A stretch of DNA of 64,000 nt. It comes from Natronorubrum halophilum. Its GTDB lineage: Archaea; Halobacteriota; Halobacteria; Halobacteriales; Natrialbaceae. The position numbers and the translations under genes are program-made. How positions within the stretch are numbered: the first letter of the stretch is position 1; every line of letters begins with the position of its first letter. Shown here piece by piece: positions 45,672-54,084 of the stretch. The stretch lies in the NCBI RefSeq assembly GCF_003670115.1, contig NZ_QQTY01000005.1, positions 186,001-250,000 of the forward strand, read 5' to 3'. The notes beneath the pieces are model-generated. The model saw only the letters and a program-made list of their open reading frames with translations, made no database searches and was not told where the DNA came from.

Positions 45672-47372
45672 TCAGTCGTCGGCGTCGTGCCACGGCATGT
45701 CTCCTTTCCACTCGTCGCCGGTCGCGCCGGCGCGCGGATAGCGGCTGAGGTACGACTGTTTGTCGTCGACGATCGCCCCGGCCGGCCCCTCGACGGTGAC
45801 GTCGACGAGCAGCGTGTCGAACTCCCAGGCGTGGCGGCCGTCGACGAGGCGGCCAGCAGCGCGGGTGCCGTCGTCGCTGACCCACGTGCAGTCGTCTTCG
45901 ATGGCCGCGCCGTTGTACGTCGACGGCTCGATGGGACCGTCCTCGATTTCGAAGTAGTAGTCGGTCGGCTCGTCCTCGCCCTCGGCGACGAATTCGTACG
46001 TGTGTTCGAACTCGCGTTCGTCCGCGCCGTCAACATCGTCATCGGCGTGCCACGGCATATCGCCCTTCCACTCGTCACCGGTCGCGCCGGGGAGGGGGTA
46101 CCGATCGAGGTTCGACTGGACGTCGTCGACGATCGCCCCGGCCGGCCCCTCGACGGTGACGTCGACGAGTAGCGTGTCGAACTCCCAGGCGTGGCGGCCG
46201 TCGACGAGGCGGCCGGCAGCGCGGGTGCCGTCGTCGCTGGTCCACATGTAGTCGTCTTCGATGGCCGCGCCGTTGTACGTCGACGGCTCGATGGGACCGT
46301 CCTCGATTTCGAAGTAGTAGTCGGTCGGCTCGTCCTCGCCCTCGGCGACGAACTCGTACGTGTGGCGAAGGTCCTCGTGGTCGCCTCGAGCAGTGCTCGA
46401 ACCACCGGAGCCGCCGGAAGCGGCCGCTTCGGGTGACGTTGGAACGCCGTCGGGGATCGAGAGATCCGGGTCGCTCGAGACGGCGCTGCCGACGGTGACG
46501 GTCGAACCGCTCGTGCGACGGATGTTGCCCCGGATCCCGCCGCTCTCGAAGGTGGCGCGTCCGGGGGAGCCGTTCGCTCCGGCGACGATCGCGGACGGAT
46601 AGGGACCGTCGGCGAAGTGGGAGTCGCGGATCGTCACGGTGCCGCCGTTCCAGACCCAGACCGGGCGACCGTTCGTTTCGGAGTAGCCGCCGTAGCCGCG
46701 CCCGTAGTCGGTGTCATCGTTGTACGCGACGCAGCCGACGATCGCGTCGTCGGCGCTCGCACAGCGGAAGGTCGTCACGCCGTTGTTCTTGCCGAAGCAG
46801 TGCTCGAATCGGACGCTGCCGCCGTGGGCGGTGTTTGAACAGTAGAACCCGTTGTTCGGCCATCCCTGGACGTTGCAGTGGCGAAACGTCACGTCCGCGC
46901 TGTTGTTTCGGTGCATGAAAACCGCACCGGGTCCGTGGACGAAACTTTCCCCCTCCTTCGTCGAGCCGTCGCCGAGGTAGACGTTCTCGACGAGGATATC
47001 GCCGTACCCGGCGTCGATCGAGATCATGAACCCGTCGCCGCGGTGGAGTCCCTCGAACCCGATATTTCGGATCGTCGAGTTCGTTCCGGTCACGTACAAC
47101 AACACCGAGTTGCCGTTCGTGAGGTCGATCAGTTTGTTCTCGAACGTCTCTCCCTGCCCGATCCGAATGGTCTGTCCCCGCGCCGTGATCACGTCGTAGT
47201 CCTCACCGGCGGCGCTCGCCGTCGATGCGAAGCCCGACGCCGCTGCGACACCGCCTGCGAATTTGAGGTACGAACGCCGATCGAAACGAGTGCGTACGGC
47301 CTCGCTCGAGGCGTCGCTTGCGTTGTTCACCGCTTCGTTCCCGTCATCCGTCGCTGCAGAATCGCGTGCCAT
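45672..47372 (-). CDS. Tat-exported right-handed beta-helix protein with duplicated C-terminal domain
   Basis: Predicted extracellular polysaccharide-interacting protein, 566 aa. The N-terminus carries a twin-arginine signal (FDRRSYLKFAGGVAAASG, residues about 30-47). A pectate-lyase-like parallel beta-helix (about residues 55-300) follows, with repeated short strands such as NSTIRNIGFEGLHRGDGFMI and VTFRHCNVQGWPNNGFYC. After a Gly/Ser linker come two near-identical C-terminal units containing YEFVAEGEDEPTDYYFEIED and GDEWKGDMPWH. The start at 47372 is favoured because a TATA element (tatataa, 47397-47403) lies 28 nt upstream. No catalytic residues are certain. Confidence 0.85.
   Translation of the reverse strand: MARDSAATDDGNEAVNNASDASSEAVRTRFDRRSYLKFAGGVAAASGFASTASAAGEDYDVITARGQTIRIGQGETFENKLIDLTNGNSVLLYVTGTNSTIRNIGFEGLHRGDGFMISIDAGYGDILVENVYLGDGSTKEGESFVHGPGAVFMHRNNSADVTFRHCNVQGWPNNGFYCSNTAHGGSVRFEHCFGKNNGVTTFRCASADDAIVGCVAYNDDTDYGRGYGGYSETNGRPVWVWNGGTVTIRDSHFADGPYPSAIVAGANGSPGRATFESGGIRGNIRRTSGSTVTVGSAVSSDPDLSIPDGVPTSPEAAASGGSGGSSTARGDHEDLRHTYEFVAEGEDEPTDYYFEIEDGPIEPSTYNGAAIEDDYMWTSDDGTRAAGRLVDGRHAWEFDTLLVDVTVEGPAGAIVDDVQSNLDRYPLPGATGDEWKGDMPWHADDDVDGADEREFEHTYEFVAEGEDEPTDYYFEIEDGPIEPSTYNGAAIEDDCTWVSDDGTRAAGRLVDGRHAWEFDTLLVDVTVEGPAGAIVDDKQSYLSRYPRAGATGDEWKGDMPWHDADD
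45691..46352. repeat. Tandem 360-bp repeat inside the beta-helix gene
   Basis: The segments 45691-45992 and 46051-46352 align at an exact 360-bp offset. The stretch 45781-45960 is nearly identical to 46141-46320. The repeat encodes two 120-residue C-terminal units of the exported beta-helix protein. The near identity at DNA level implies a recent duplication or ongoing gene conversion. Confidence 0.85.
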
Positions 47373-47703
47373 GCGATCGTGTAATTCTGTTTTTCCTATA
47401 TAAGCTTTCCCCAATTTTTGAATGAAATAACGAGATAGTCATACTATCCTGAACAAATGGTGAATTATAACGCTTAAATATCATTATACTTTATACGACG
47501 AAACGGCGCACATTCCAGGCTGACGGCGTGCGTTCGGTAGCGGCGGCGATCCGATCGCTCCGCTCGTCGGATGGCGGTCCGATCTAACGTTTACGAGCGT
47601 CTACAGAGCGGACCAGATCGATTTCTCGAGGCGTAGGAGGAAATTTGCTGGCAGCGTTGGAGGACACGCAGACGAACGAACGCACAAGAATCGAGTCCGC
47701 TTC
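47373..47703. other. AT-rich intergenic region upstream of the beta-helix gene
   Basis: This 331-bp stretch is strikingly AT-rich between about 47393 and 47510, unlike the genome at large. It contains the TATA box of the beta-helix gene (47397-47403, minus strand). No gene is seen; the HAD phosphatase gene ends at its right edge. Confidence 0.6.
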
Positions 47704-48375
47704 TCACGTCCCGTTGCAGTACCGGGATGCGACGAGTGACGGAATTTTCGCCGCGACGTCGGCCTGGTGGACGTGGGCGACGGCACGCGGGTCGGGGTCG
47801 GGGCCGTCCTCGAGCAACACCTGTATGGCCTCCAGTCCGGCGTTCGTCGCGCCGTAGATGTCTGCTTCGACCTCGTCGCCGACGTAGATCGCGTCCTCGC
47901 GGTCGATGTCGAGTTCGCGGAGGATCGCGTCGAAGGCGCGACGGTCCGGTTTGCCGGCCTCGAGTTCGCCCGTCACGAGCGCGGCGTCGAAGGCGCGTTC
48001 CCAGCCGAGCGTGGTGATCTTGTCCCGCTGGGCGCGGACGGGACCGTTGGTGAGCAAGCCGACGCGATACTCGCGTCTGAGGTCCTCGAGCATGGATTCG
48101 ACACCCGGTAAGGGCTCGAGCGACGCCGCGATCGTTTCGCGGTAGGCGTCGGCGACCGTCGCCGGATCGGCGTCCGTCTCCCGCCCCTCGAGCAGATCGG
48201 CGAAAATCGGTTCGCGCGTCTCGCGGGTGAGGTTCTGGCGATGGGCCTCGAGGTACTCCTCGCGGGTGAGCGCCGGCGCATCGGCGGCGGCGGTTGCCGC
48301 CTGCAGAATCGTCGCGCGGTCCTGCGTAGGCACGGCGAGCGTGTAGTCGAGGTCAAAGACGACCGCCCGTGGCAT
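47704..48375 (-). CDS. HAD-superfamily phosphatase
   Basis: This 223-residue haloacid-dehalogenase-like hydrolase has all four HAD motifs visible: nucleophile Asp8 in VVFDLDYTLA (motif I), TNGP near residue 109 (motif II), GKPDRRAFDAIL with Lys near residue 141 (motif III) and YVGDEVEADIYGA near residue 163 (motif IV). The helical cap lies between residues 18 and 85, as in subfamily IA. The substrate is probably a small phosphate ester and cannot be specified. The gene stands alone between the beta-helix and antiporter genes. Confidence 0.92.
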   Translation of the reverse strand: MPRAVVFDLDYTLAVPTQDRATILQAATAAADAPALTREEYLEAHRQNLTRETREPIFADLLEGRETDADPATVADAYRETIAASLEPLPGVESMLEDLRREYRVGLLTNGPVRAQRDKITTLGWERAFDAALVTGELEAGKPDRRAFDAILRELDIDREDAIYVGDEVEADIYGATNAGLEAIQVLLEDGPDPDPRAVAHVHQADVAAKIPSLVASRYCNGT

Positions 48376-48477
48376 GGGTGTCCCCGGGGGCTCGAGGGGG
48401 TTGAAGCTATCCCTTTTCGCTCGCGGGCCGACGCGAGACGATCACGACCGTGAAACCCGAAGACGGCGCTCTTGCGA

Positions 48478-49755
48478 TCAGTCGTCGCCCGGCTGTGGCG
48501 ACGGCTCGGACCGTGACTCGAGCACCGGGACGACGGCGGCCTCGATCCTGTCGGAGTACTGCATGAGCGTCGTTCCGAGGATGCTCATGAACAGGACGTA
48601 GCCGACGGCGAAGGCGTAGAGGTCGTTCGCGACGCCCTCCGTGAGGCCGGTTCCCGCGCCGGCGAGAGCGAGACTCGCGATGATGAGCGAGAACTCGCCG
48701 CGGGTGACCATCCCGAGTCCGACGCGAAGCGAGCGGCGCTCGTCTAAGTCGTAAACTCGGCCGCCGATGTAGCCGCTGATCAGCTTCGTCGGTGTCGTGA
48801 ACAAGACGGCGGCCGCGATGATCCAGAGGACGTCGTAGAACAGCGTCGGATCCGTGATCATGCCGATCCAGAAGAAGAACACGGCGGCGAACGTATCGCG
48901 GACCGGTTCGAGCAGGTTCTCGAGATCGTGGACGTGATCCGTCGAGGAAAAGGCCATCCCGACGAAGAACGCGGCCACGGCTTCGCTGACCCCGAGCGCG
49001 AGCGCCGCACCCGAAACGAGCACCGTGATTCCAAGCGCCCGGAGGACGATGAACTCGTGGGAGTCGGTCTCGAGGCTGCGCTGGAACCACGCGGTACCGA
49101 AGTACACCAGCAGGAGTAACCCGAGGATAAAGCCGACCGCGATCCCGATCTGACCCAGCGCCTCGCCGACGTCGCCGCCGCCGAAGACGAGCGCCGAAGC
49201 GATCGCCAGATAGACCGCGATGAACAGGTCCTCGTAGACCAACGTCCCGAGCATCGGGTTGGACTCGTCGTTTGCGATCCAGCCCAGATCGATCAGCGAC
49301 TTCGTGATGATCGCGCTCGAGGAGATGTAGACGATCCCGGCGGTGAGGAAGGCAGCGAGGAACTCGCCGAACAGGAGCCAGCCGAGCGCGAACCCGATTC
49401 CGAAGTTGATCCCGAGATCCCACGTTCCGGCCGTCCCGATCTTCTTTTTGGCCGCGATCAGGCGATCGAGGTTGAACTCGAGGCCGAGGAAGAACAGGAG
49501 CAGGACGATCCCGAGTTCGGCACCGACGTAGATGAAGTCGGTTTCGACGAGCGCCAGCTCCGAGCCGTGCGGGATGGCCCCGTCGCCGAGCAGGGCCGGG
49601 AAATCGACTCGGCCGAGGACGTACGGACTGAGTATCATCCCGATAACGATGTAGAACGGAATCACCGACTGGTTGATCCGATTCGCGAGGAGTCCGGCGA
49701 GGCCGACGGCCGCAAAGAGGATCCCGAGATCGATCAGCGTGGTTTCAGTCGCCAC
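48478..49755 (-). CDS. Cation:proton antiporter, CPA2/KefB type
   Basis: This is a 425-residue membrane antiporter with about 12 helices. Visible family features include the N-terminal helix pair (LGILFAAVGLAGLLANRINQ), FYIVIGMILSPYVLG near residue 34, LLLFFLGLEFNLD near residue 83 and VYISSSAIITKSLIDLG near residue 142. It probably exchanges Na+ or K+ for H+. The regulatory RCK/TrkA part is not fused; it is encoded by the gene immediately upstream (49791-50285), 35 nt away on the same strand. This is the usual KefB-plus-RCK arrangement. Confidence 0.93.
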   Translation of the reverse strand: MATETTLIDLGILFAAVGLAGLLANRINQSVIPFYIVIGMILSPYVLGRVDFPALLGDGAIPHGSELALVETDFIYVGAELGIVLLLFFLGLEFNLDRLIAAKKKIGTAGTWDLGINFGIGFALGWLLFGEFLAAFLTAGIVYISSSAIITKSLIDLGWIANDESNPMLGTLVYEDLFIAVYLAIASALVFGGGDVGEALGQIGIAVGFILGLLLLVYFGTAWFQRSLETDSHEFIVLRALGITVLVSGAALALGVSEAVAAFFVGMAFSSTDHVHDLENLLEPVRDTFAAVFFFWIGMITDPTLFYDVLWIIAAAVLFTTPTKLISGYIGGRVYDLDERRSLRVGLGMVTRGEFSLIIASLALAGAGTGLTEGVANDLYAFAVGYVLFMSILGTTLMQYSDRIEAAVVPVLESRSEPSPQPGDD

Positions 49756-49790
49756 TCTCGCTCACCTCCAGCGATGCCAGCATCGAGCGG

Positions 49791-50285
49791 TCAGGCCCCA
49801 CTCTCGTCGCCGAGCAGTTTTTCGAACTCGGTACAGTCCTCGCGATCGCCGACGACGACGAGCGTGTCGCCGGGTTCGATGACGGTCTCCGGCGTCGGCG
49901 GCGTGATGAGTTCGTCGTCGCGCTGGACCGCGATGATCGAGATACCGACGCGCTCCCGAATTCGAGCGTCGCCGATGGTTTGACCGGCGATCTCGGCGGC
50001 TTCAGTGACGCCGTACCACTCGATGAACGTGTTATCCGAGAGCATCGTCTCCACCCGATCGGTCTGGACCGGTTGGAAGTACGCCCCCTCGAGAATCGTG
50101 CCGACCTTGCGTGCGAGTCGATCGGACACTTCGAACAGTTTCTCGCTGTCGGCGTCGGCGTCCGCTTTCTTGTAGACTTCCCGCTTCCCGGTGTTGTGGG
50201 TCACGATGACGAGCCGTTCGCCGCCCTCGAGTTCGACCTCGAATTTCTTCCCGACGCCGGGGAGGTCGCTCTCGTAAATAGTCAT
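49791..50285 (-). CDS. RCK_C (TrkA C-terminal) regulatory protein of antiporter
   Basis: Predicted cytosolic ligand-binding subunit regulating the antiporter encoded 35 nt downstream, 164 aa. The N-terminal part is a small beta domain (TIYESDLPGVGKKFEVEL). The C-terminal half is an RCK_C domain (IAGQTIGDARIRERVGISII, then ITPPTPETVIEPGDTLVVVG), which binds nucleotides or ions in related channels. No membrane segment is present. The operon structure supports the pairing. Confidence 0.92.
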   Translation of the reverse strand: MTIYESDLPGVGKKFEVELEGGERLVIVTHNTGKREVYKKADADADSEKLFEVSDRLARKVGTILEGAYFQPVQTDRVETMLSDNTFIEWYGVTEAAEIAGQTIGDARIRERVGISIIAVQRDDELITPPTPETVIEPGDTLVVVGDREDCTEFEKLLGDESGA

Positions 50286-50404
50286 ACGTGAAGATCCGGA
50301 GGCATCGCTAATAAATTGCGTGACACACCTCGTGTCGGTGAGCGCAGTGTATTACCGGCAAGCGGTGTGGATCGGTCGCTCGATGTCGACGCGGACGGCG
50401 GGGC

Positions 50405-50486
50405 ATACGGTCTGCTGTAAGTCGTTTCCGGTACAGCCGGGACCCGTCATGCGGTTGTACCGGTAAATCGTTACAGCAGACCGTAT
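50405..50486. repeat. 82-nt imperfect palindrome (hairpin or MITE-like element)
   Basis: The left arm begins atacggtctgctgtaa (50405-50420) and the right arm ends with its perfect reverse complement ttacagcagaccgtat (50471-50486). The arms continue inward with matching ccggtaca/tgtaccgg, giving about 35-nt arms with about 6 mismatches and an 11-nt loop. It overlaps the first base of the mgsA stop codon. It could be a transcription terminator, a MITE, or both. Confidence 0.7.
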
Positions 50487-50854
50487 CAGTCGGCGAGGCC
50501 TTCGATCAGGAACTCCGCGGACGCGAGGTTCGTCGCCAGCGCGGTGTCGTGAACGTCACAGATCCGGAGCAGTGCCGAGATGTCGGGCTCGTGGGGCTGG
50601 GCGCGCAGCGGGTCCCGGAGAAACACGACCCCGTCGAGACGGTCCTCCGCGATCTCGGAACCGATCATCAGATCACCGCCCAGCGGACCCGACTTCTTGC
50701 GCTCGATTTCGAGGTCTGTTTCCGCCATCAGGCGCTTGCCCGTCGTTCCGGTTGCGATCAACTCGTAGGCTCGCAGTTGTGATTCGTGGGCCCGTGCGAA
50801 CTCGATGAGATCCGGCTTCTTCTCGTCGTGGGCAATGAGCGCGACGCGAGTCAT
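50486..50854 (-). CDS. mgsA: Methylglyoxal synthase
   Basis: This 122-residue enzyme converts dihydroxyacetone phosphate to methylglyoxal and phosphate. The N-terminus VALIAHDEKKPDLIEF and the phosphate-binding ATGTTGKRL (near residue 37) are typical. The catalytic Asp lies in SGPLGGDLMIG (near residue 61), and the DPLRAQPHEPD motif supplies the conserved His. The start at 50854 is chosen because upstream sequence is non-coding. It is divergent from a glyoxalase-like gene, with 112 bp between the starts. Methylglyoxal synthase is widespread in haloarchaea. Confidence 0.93.
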   Translation of the reverse strand: MTRVALIAHDEKKPDLIEFARAHESQLRAYELIATGTTGKRLMAETDLEIERKKSGPLGGDLMIGSEIAEDRLDGVVFLRDPLRAQPHEPDISALLRICDVHDTALATNLASAEFLIEGLAD

Positions 50855-50966
50855 ACGCGGACTATCGACCGCCGGGGAAATATACTGTCGGGCGGCGAGA
50901 TTCGCGCGGCGGTCGCCCTCGAGCGGAGCCGAATGGTTTTCCCGTCTGCTCTGACGATCACGTGGT

Positions 50967-51392
50967 ATGACCGCCTCGACACTCAGCGCCCACCACGTCG
51001 GTATCACCGTCAACGACCTCGAGGAACTCCTGGCGTTCTACCGGGACGTCCTCGGACTGACAGTCGTCGACCGGTTCGCTGTCGGCGGCGACGCGTTCGC
51101 CGATGCCGTCGGCGTCGAGGAGGGACGGGCCGAGTTCGCCCACCTCGAAGCGGGCGGGATCCGAATCGAACTCGTCGAGTACGACCCCGAAGCGCGAGGC
51201 TCGCCGGCCGCGGGGCTCAACCAGCCCGGCGCGACACACGTCGGACTCGCGGTCGACGATCTCGAGGCCTTCTACGCGGATCTGCCCGAGTCAGTGTCGA
51301 CGATCAGCGAGCCGCGGACGACCGAAAGCGGCACGTCGATCCTGTTCCTTCGCGATCCGGAGTCGAACCTGATCGAAGTGCTCGAGAGCTGA
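50967..51392 (+). CDS. VOC-family metalloprotein (glyoxalase/dioxygenase-like)
   Basis: This 141-residue protein has two vicinal-oxygen-chelate beta-alpha-beta modules. The expected metal ligands are visible: His in SAHHVGITV (near residue 10), Glu in RIELVEYDP (near residue 70), His in ATHVGLAVDD and Glu in SNLIEVLES at the C-terminus. This 2-His-2-Glu pattern is that of glyoxalase I and methylmalonyl-CoA epimerase relatives. Its position next to methylglyoxal synthase suggests detoxification of methylglyoxal, but that is inference from context. Confidence 0.87.
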   Translation: MTASTLSAHHVGITVNDLEELLAFYRDVLGLTVVDRFAVGGDAFADAVGVEEGRAEFAHLEAGGIRIELVEYDPEARGSPAAGLNQPGATHVGLAVDDLEAFYADLPESVSTISEPRTTESGTSILFLRDPESNLIEVLES

Positions 51393-51475
51393 TCTCGAGG
51401 ACCGAACCCTGACGCGTGAACCGAACGCCCGAAAGGGTGCTGACGAGAGGAGACGGCGAGACGATCAGCAATCGG

Positions 51476-51760
51476 CTAGGATCGCATTACGGACGACTCG
51501 AGCGTCGACCGAACTTCCTCGACGGTGTCGTCACACGTCGAACAGACGCGCTTCTCGGAGTCGATGTAGACGGTTCCGCAGGTCGAACAGTGAAAGAGGT
51601 TCCCCGGCGCATCCGGGTTCGTCGGCGACGGATCGGTTACCGGCGCGTGATCCATGGCGTCGTCCGCCGGCGGATCTTCGCCGGCGAACAGCGTCGATCG
51701 AATCCGTTCTCGGAGACGGCCGAAGTGGGAGTTGGATTTTGCGTTGGTTCGAGAAGCCAT
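51476..51760 (-). CDS. Small zinc-ribbon protein
   Basis: This 94-residue protein has a C-terminal zinc ribbon: CSTCGTVYIDSEKRVCSTC (near residues 58-76) gives the four cysteines. The N-terminal 55 residues are disordered, rich in Asp and Pro (DHAPVTDPSPTNPDAPGN). The type is common in haloarchaea (DUF7129-like, from memory), with unknown function. The start at 51760 is the only nearby ATG in this frame. A protein- or nucleic-acid-binding role is likely but not shown. Confidence 0.78.
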   Translation of the reverse strand: MASRTNAKSNSHFGRLRERIRSTLFAGEDPPADDAMDHAPVTDPSPTNPDAPGNLFHCSTCGTVYIDSEKRVCSTCDDTVEEVRSTLESSVMRS

Positions 51761-52036
51761 ACTGTAGACATCCAGTATACTATCCAAGTAGTTGCTGTCT
51801 AAAGGATTTGGAGGTGGAGCGATCGTTCCGGAACGATATCGATCCAAAAACGGTCGAATTTCCGCGCACCAGCGACCGTTAGGCCGGTTTCCGGTACACA
51901 TCCGGTCGCGAACGAGTCCCATTGTTGGGACATCATACGGTTGACAGTATCCGGTTACCTCGGTCATACTCGAGTGTTCACTGACCGTCCCAACGGTATA
52001 GCAACCTTTTCGACCGCCGCGTGACCACACGCAAGC

Positions 52037-52834
52037 ATGAACTTCTTCGATCGCCTGCACGACCGGATTCGGACGGTCGACAGCGTCGTCAGCATCGGCC
52101 TCGATCCCGATCCGTCGCGCATTCCCGACCACCTGGAGGAGTACGACCTCCCTCGCTGGGCGTTCAACCGCCGGATCATCGACGCGACCCACGAACACGC
52201 GGCCATCTACAAACCGAATGCCGCCTTCTACGAGGATCCCGACGGCTGGCGAGCCCTTCGAGAAACGGTCGCCTACGCCCACGGCAAGGGCGTGCCGGTC
52301 CTGCTCGACGCGAAGCGAGCCGACATCGGAAACACAACCCGACGGTACGCCGAGATGCTCGAGACCGTCGACGCGATTACGGTCAACCCCTACATGGGCC
52401 GAGATTCGCTCCAGCCGTTCCTCGCGGACGAGGAAGCCGGCGTGTTCATCCTCTGTCGGACCTCGAACCCCGGGGGCGCGGACATTCAGGATCTCGAACT
52501 CGAGACCGGCGAACCGGTCTACGAGCGCGTGGCCGCGCTGGCGGACCTCTGGAACGAGAACGACAACGTGGGACTCGTCGTCGGCGCGACGCAACCCGAG
52601 GAACTCGAGGAGTTGCGCGAGCAGGTCCCCGATCTGCCGTTCCTCGTGCCGGGGATCGGCGCACAGGGCGGCGACGCCGAAGCCGCGGTCGAGTACGGCC
52701 TCGCCAAGGGCGTCGGATTGGTCAACTCCTCGCGCGGGATCATCTTCGCGGGTGAAGACCAGGGAGAGGAGTTCGCGAAGGCGAGCGAGCAGGCCGCCAA
52801 GCGACTAAAAAAGCGGTTGAATCAGTACCGGTAG
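52037..52834 (+). CDS. pyrF: Orotidine 5'-phosphate decarboxylase
   Basis: This 265-residue enzyme catalyses the last step of UMP synthesis, the decarboxylation of OMP. The active-site motif LLDAKRADIGNT is near residue 93, and VSIGLDPDPSRIP near residue 16. The C-terminal phosphate-binding part is LVPGIGAQGGD near residue 204, followed by VNSSRGI. The length fits the type 2 (PyrF, about 265-280 residue) form found in haloarchaea. The gene has its own promoter region and is not clustered with other pyr genes here. Confidence 0.96.
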   Translation: MNFFDRLHDRIRTVDSVVSIGLDPDPSRIPDHLEEYDLPRWAFNRRIIDATHEHAAIYKPNAAFYEDPDGWRALRETVAYAHGKGVPVLLDAKRADIGNTTRRYAEMLETVDAITVNPYMGRDSLQPFLADEEAGVFILCRTSNPGGADIQDLELETGEPVYERVAALADLWNENDNVGLVVGATQPEELEELREQVPDLPFLVPGIGAQGGDAEAAVEYGLAKGVGLVNSSRGIIFAGEDQGEEFAKASEQAAKRLKKRLNQYR

Positions 52835-52854
52835 CGACCTCGAGACGGTGCTGA

Positions 52855-53259
52855 TCAGGATTCACAGAGCGGCCAATCCGTCGACATCGTAGACAAGATC
52901 TCATCATCCCCGATCCGATAACTGAGCTGCAGGCAAGTCTGTTCGTCTCCCTGACCGAGTAACGATCCGGACGCTCGGTTATCGCTCACAACTGCGTGAT
53001 ACCCCGACCATTCGCGGTCCGATTCGGACTCGATAACGACCTCCCGGTAAGCGTCAGCATCGAGTTCAAAATCGTGCCATTCCCCGAGCCCGTCGTCGGA
53101 TTCGAGCACGAAATGGAACGTGTGGAACTCGGCCGTCTGATTCGATAACTCGAGATGGAGCACTCGGAGCGGATCGGTATCCGTAGAATCACTACAGCCA
53201 GCGATTCCGAGCAGAAGTACAGCGCTGCCAAACGTAAACCGACGACGGCTGACGGGCAT
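52855..53259 (-). CDS. Putative lipoprotein
   Basis: This 134-residue protein has a twin-arginine-like start (MPVSRRRFTFGSAVLLLG) and a lipobox LGIAGCSD with Cys near residue 22, so it is probably exported and lipid-anchored. The mature domain is beta-rich (LRVLHLELSNQTAEFHTFHF, then YREVVIESESDREWSGYHAV) and ends with two Cys (EQTCLQLSYRI; WPLCES) that may form a disulfide. Similar small lipoproteins of unknown role are frequent in haloarchaea. It converges on pyrF with 20 bp between them. Confidence 0.78.
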   Translation of the reverse strand: MPVSRRRFTFGSAVLLLGIAGCSDSTDTDPLRVLHLELSNQTAEFHTFHFVLESDDGLGEWHDFELDADAYREVVIESESDREWSGYHAVVSDNRASGSLLGQGDEQTCLQLSYRIGDDEILSTMSTDWPLCES

Positions 53260-53354
53260 AGTGACCGATCTAACGAACGAAATAAAAACACCCGGTTTTC
53301 GGTCTGGTCACAGGGGATTCAGAAACAACAGCGCTCTCCGACCAGCAGTCTCCG

Positions 53355-53618
53355 TCACGACGACTCTGCCTCACACTCCGCACTGGTCACGCGCCCAGCG
53401 ATCCGCCCGTCGACAATTCTATCGAGGAGTTCGACCGCGACCGGCTCAGTCGGCGGGTGATCCTCGAGGCGATCCACTCCCTCGACGACGGCGATATCCA
53501 GCGGACTCGAATCGCGCGGGTGCTCGGCGACGAGGACTCCGTCGCGCTCCTCGAGGGTGAGACAGAACCGCTCGCCGACGGCCAGCGAGTCGCCCAGCAG
53601 GTCGCGGATCGAGGTCAT
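53355..53618 (-). CDS. Small conserved protein, unknown
   Basis: This 87-residue acidic protein (MTSIRDLLGDSLAVGERFCL) has no recognised motif. The middle (LDIAVVEGVDRLEDHPPTEP) looks like a small beta-alpha domain. It follows the HVO_2901-type zinc-finger gene on the same strand after a 5-nt gap, so the two are probably co-transcribed and co-translated. Confidence 0.65.
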   Translation of the reverse strand: MTSIRDLLGDSLAVGERFCLTLEERDGVLVAEHPRDSSPLDIAVVEGVDRLEDHPPTEPVAVELLDRIVDGRIAGRVTSAECEAESS

Positions 53619-53623
53619 GGAGG

Positions 53624-53815
53624 CTAGAGCCGGTTAATGTCGACGTCTTCCGACTCCGACGGCGACGGTTGCGTCGGATCGGCCTGGCCGGCACACTCGA
53701 CGCAGAGGCCCTTGCCCTCCTCGAAGTGGATCTCGCAGGCGAGCGTGCCGCAGTTCGCACACCGCTCCTGGGCCGGTCGGGACTCGCAGATCTGACAGAG
53801 GCCGCTGACGCTCAT
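53624..53815 (-). CDS. Small double-zinc-finger protein, HVO_2901 type
   Basis: This 63-residue protein has Cys pairs CQIC (near residue 7) and CANC (near residue 19), plus a His (EIHFEEG) and a final CVEC (near residue 38). It forms a B-box or treble-clef-like zinc-binding fold of the HVO_2901-type zinc-finger proteins common in haloarchaea. The C-terminus is an acidic tail. Such proteins are likely regulatory or RNA-binding; the specific role is unknown. It precedes the 87-residue protein gene by 5 nt. Confidence 0.8.
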   Translation of the reverse strand: MSVSGLCQICESRPAQERCANCGTLACEIHFEEGKGLCVECAGQADPTQPSPSESEDVDINRL

Positions 53816-54084
53816 AGCGGACGTAGGGGCTCGACCGACTTGAAAGCGGGGCCGGAACCGTCCGGTTTCCGACGGCGATACGCTCGCGTCGGAGTTTACG
53901 ACCCGCGGGTTCGAAGCGACTACGCAACCGTACGAGTACGTCCGTGCGCCGCATTCTCGTCGGGCGATCGGCTACATTCACGCCGAAGACCGACGGTCGG
54001 CGCGTTCTTGCGGTTCCAACCGATCATGCACCAGGGTAACAATGTACGGGAAGCCTTTTGCTATGTGGGACACTACCGGGGCAC

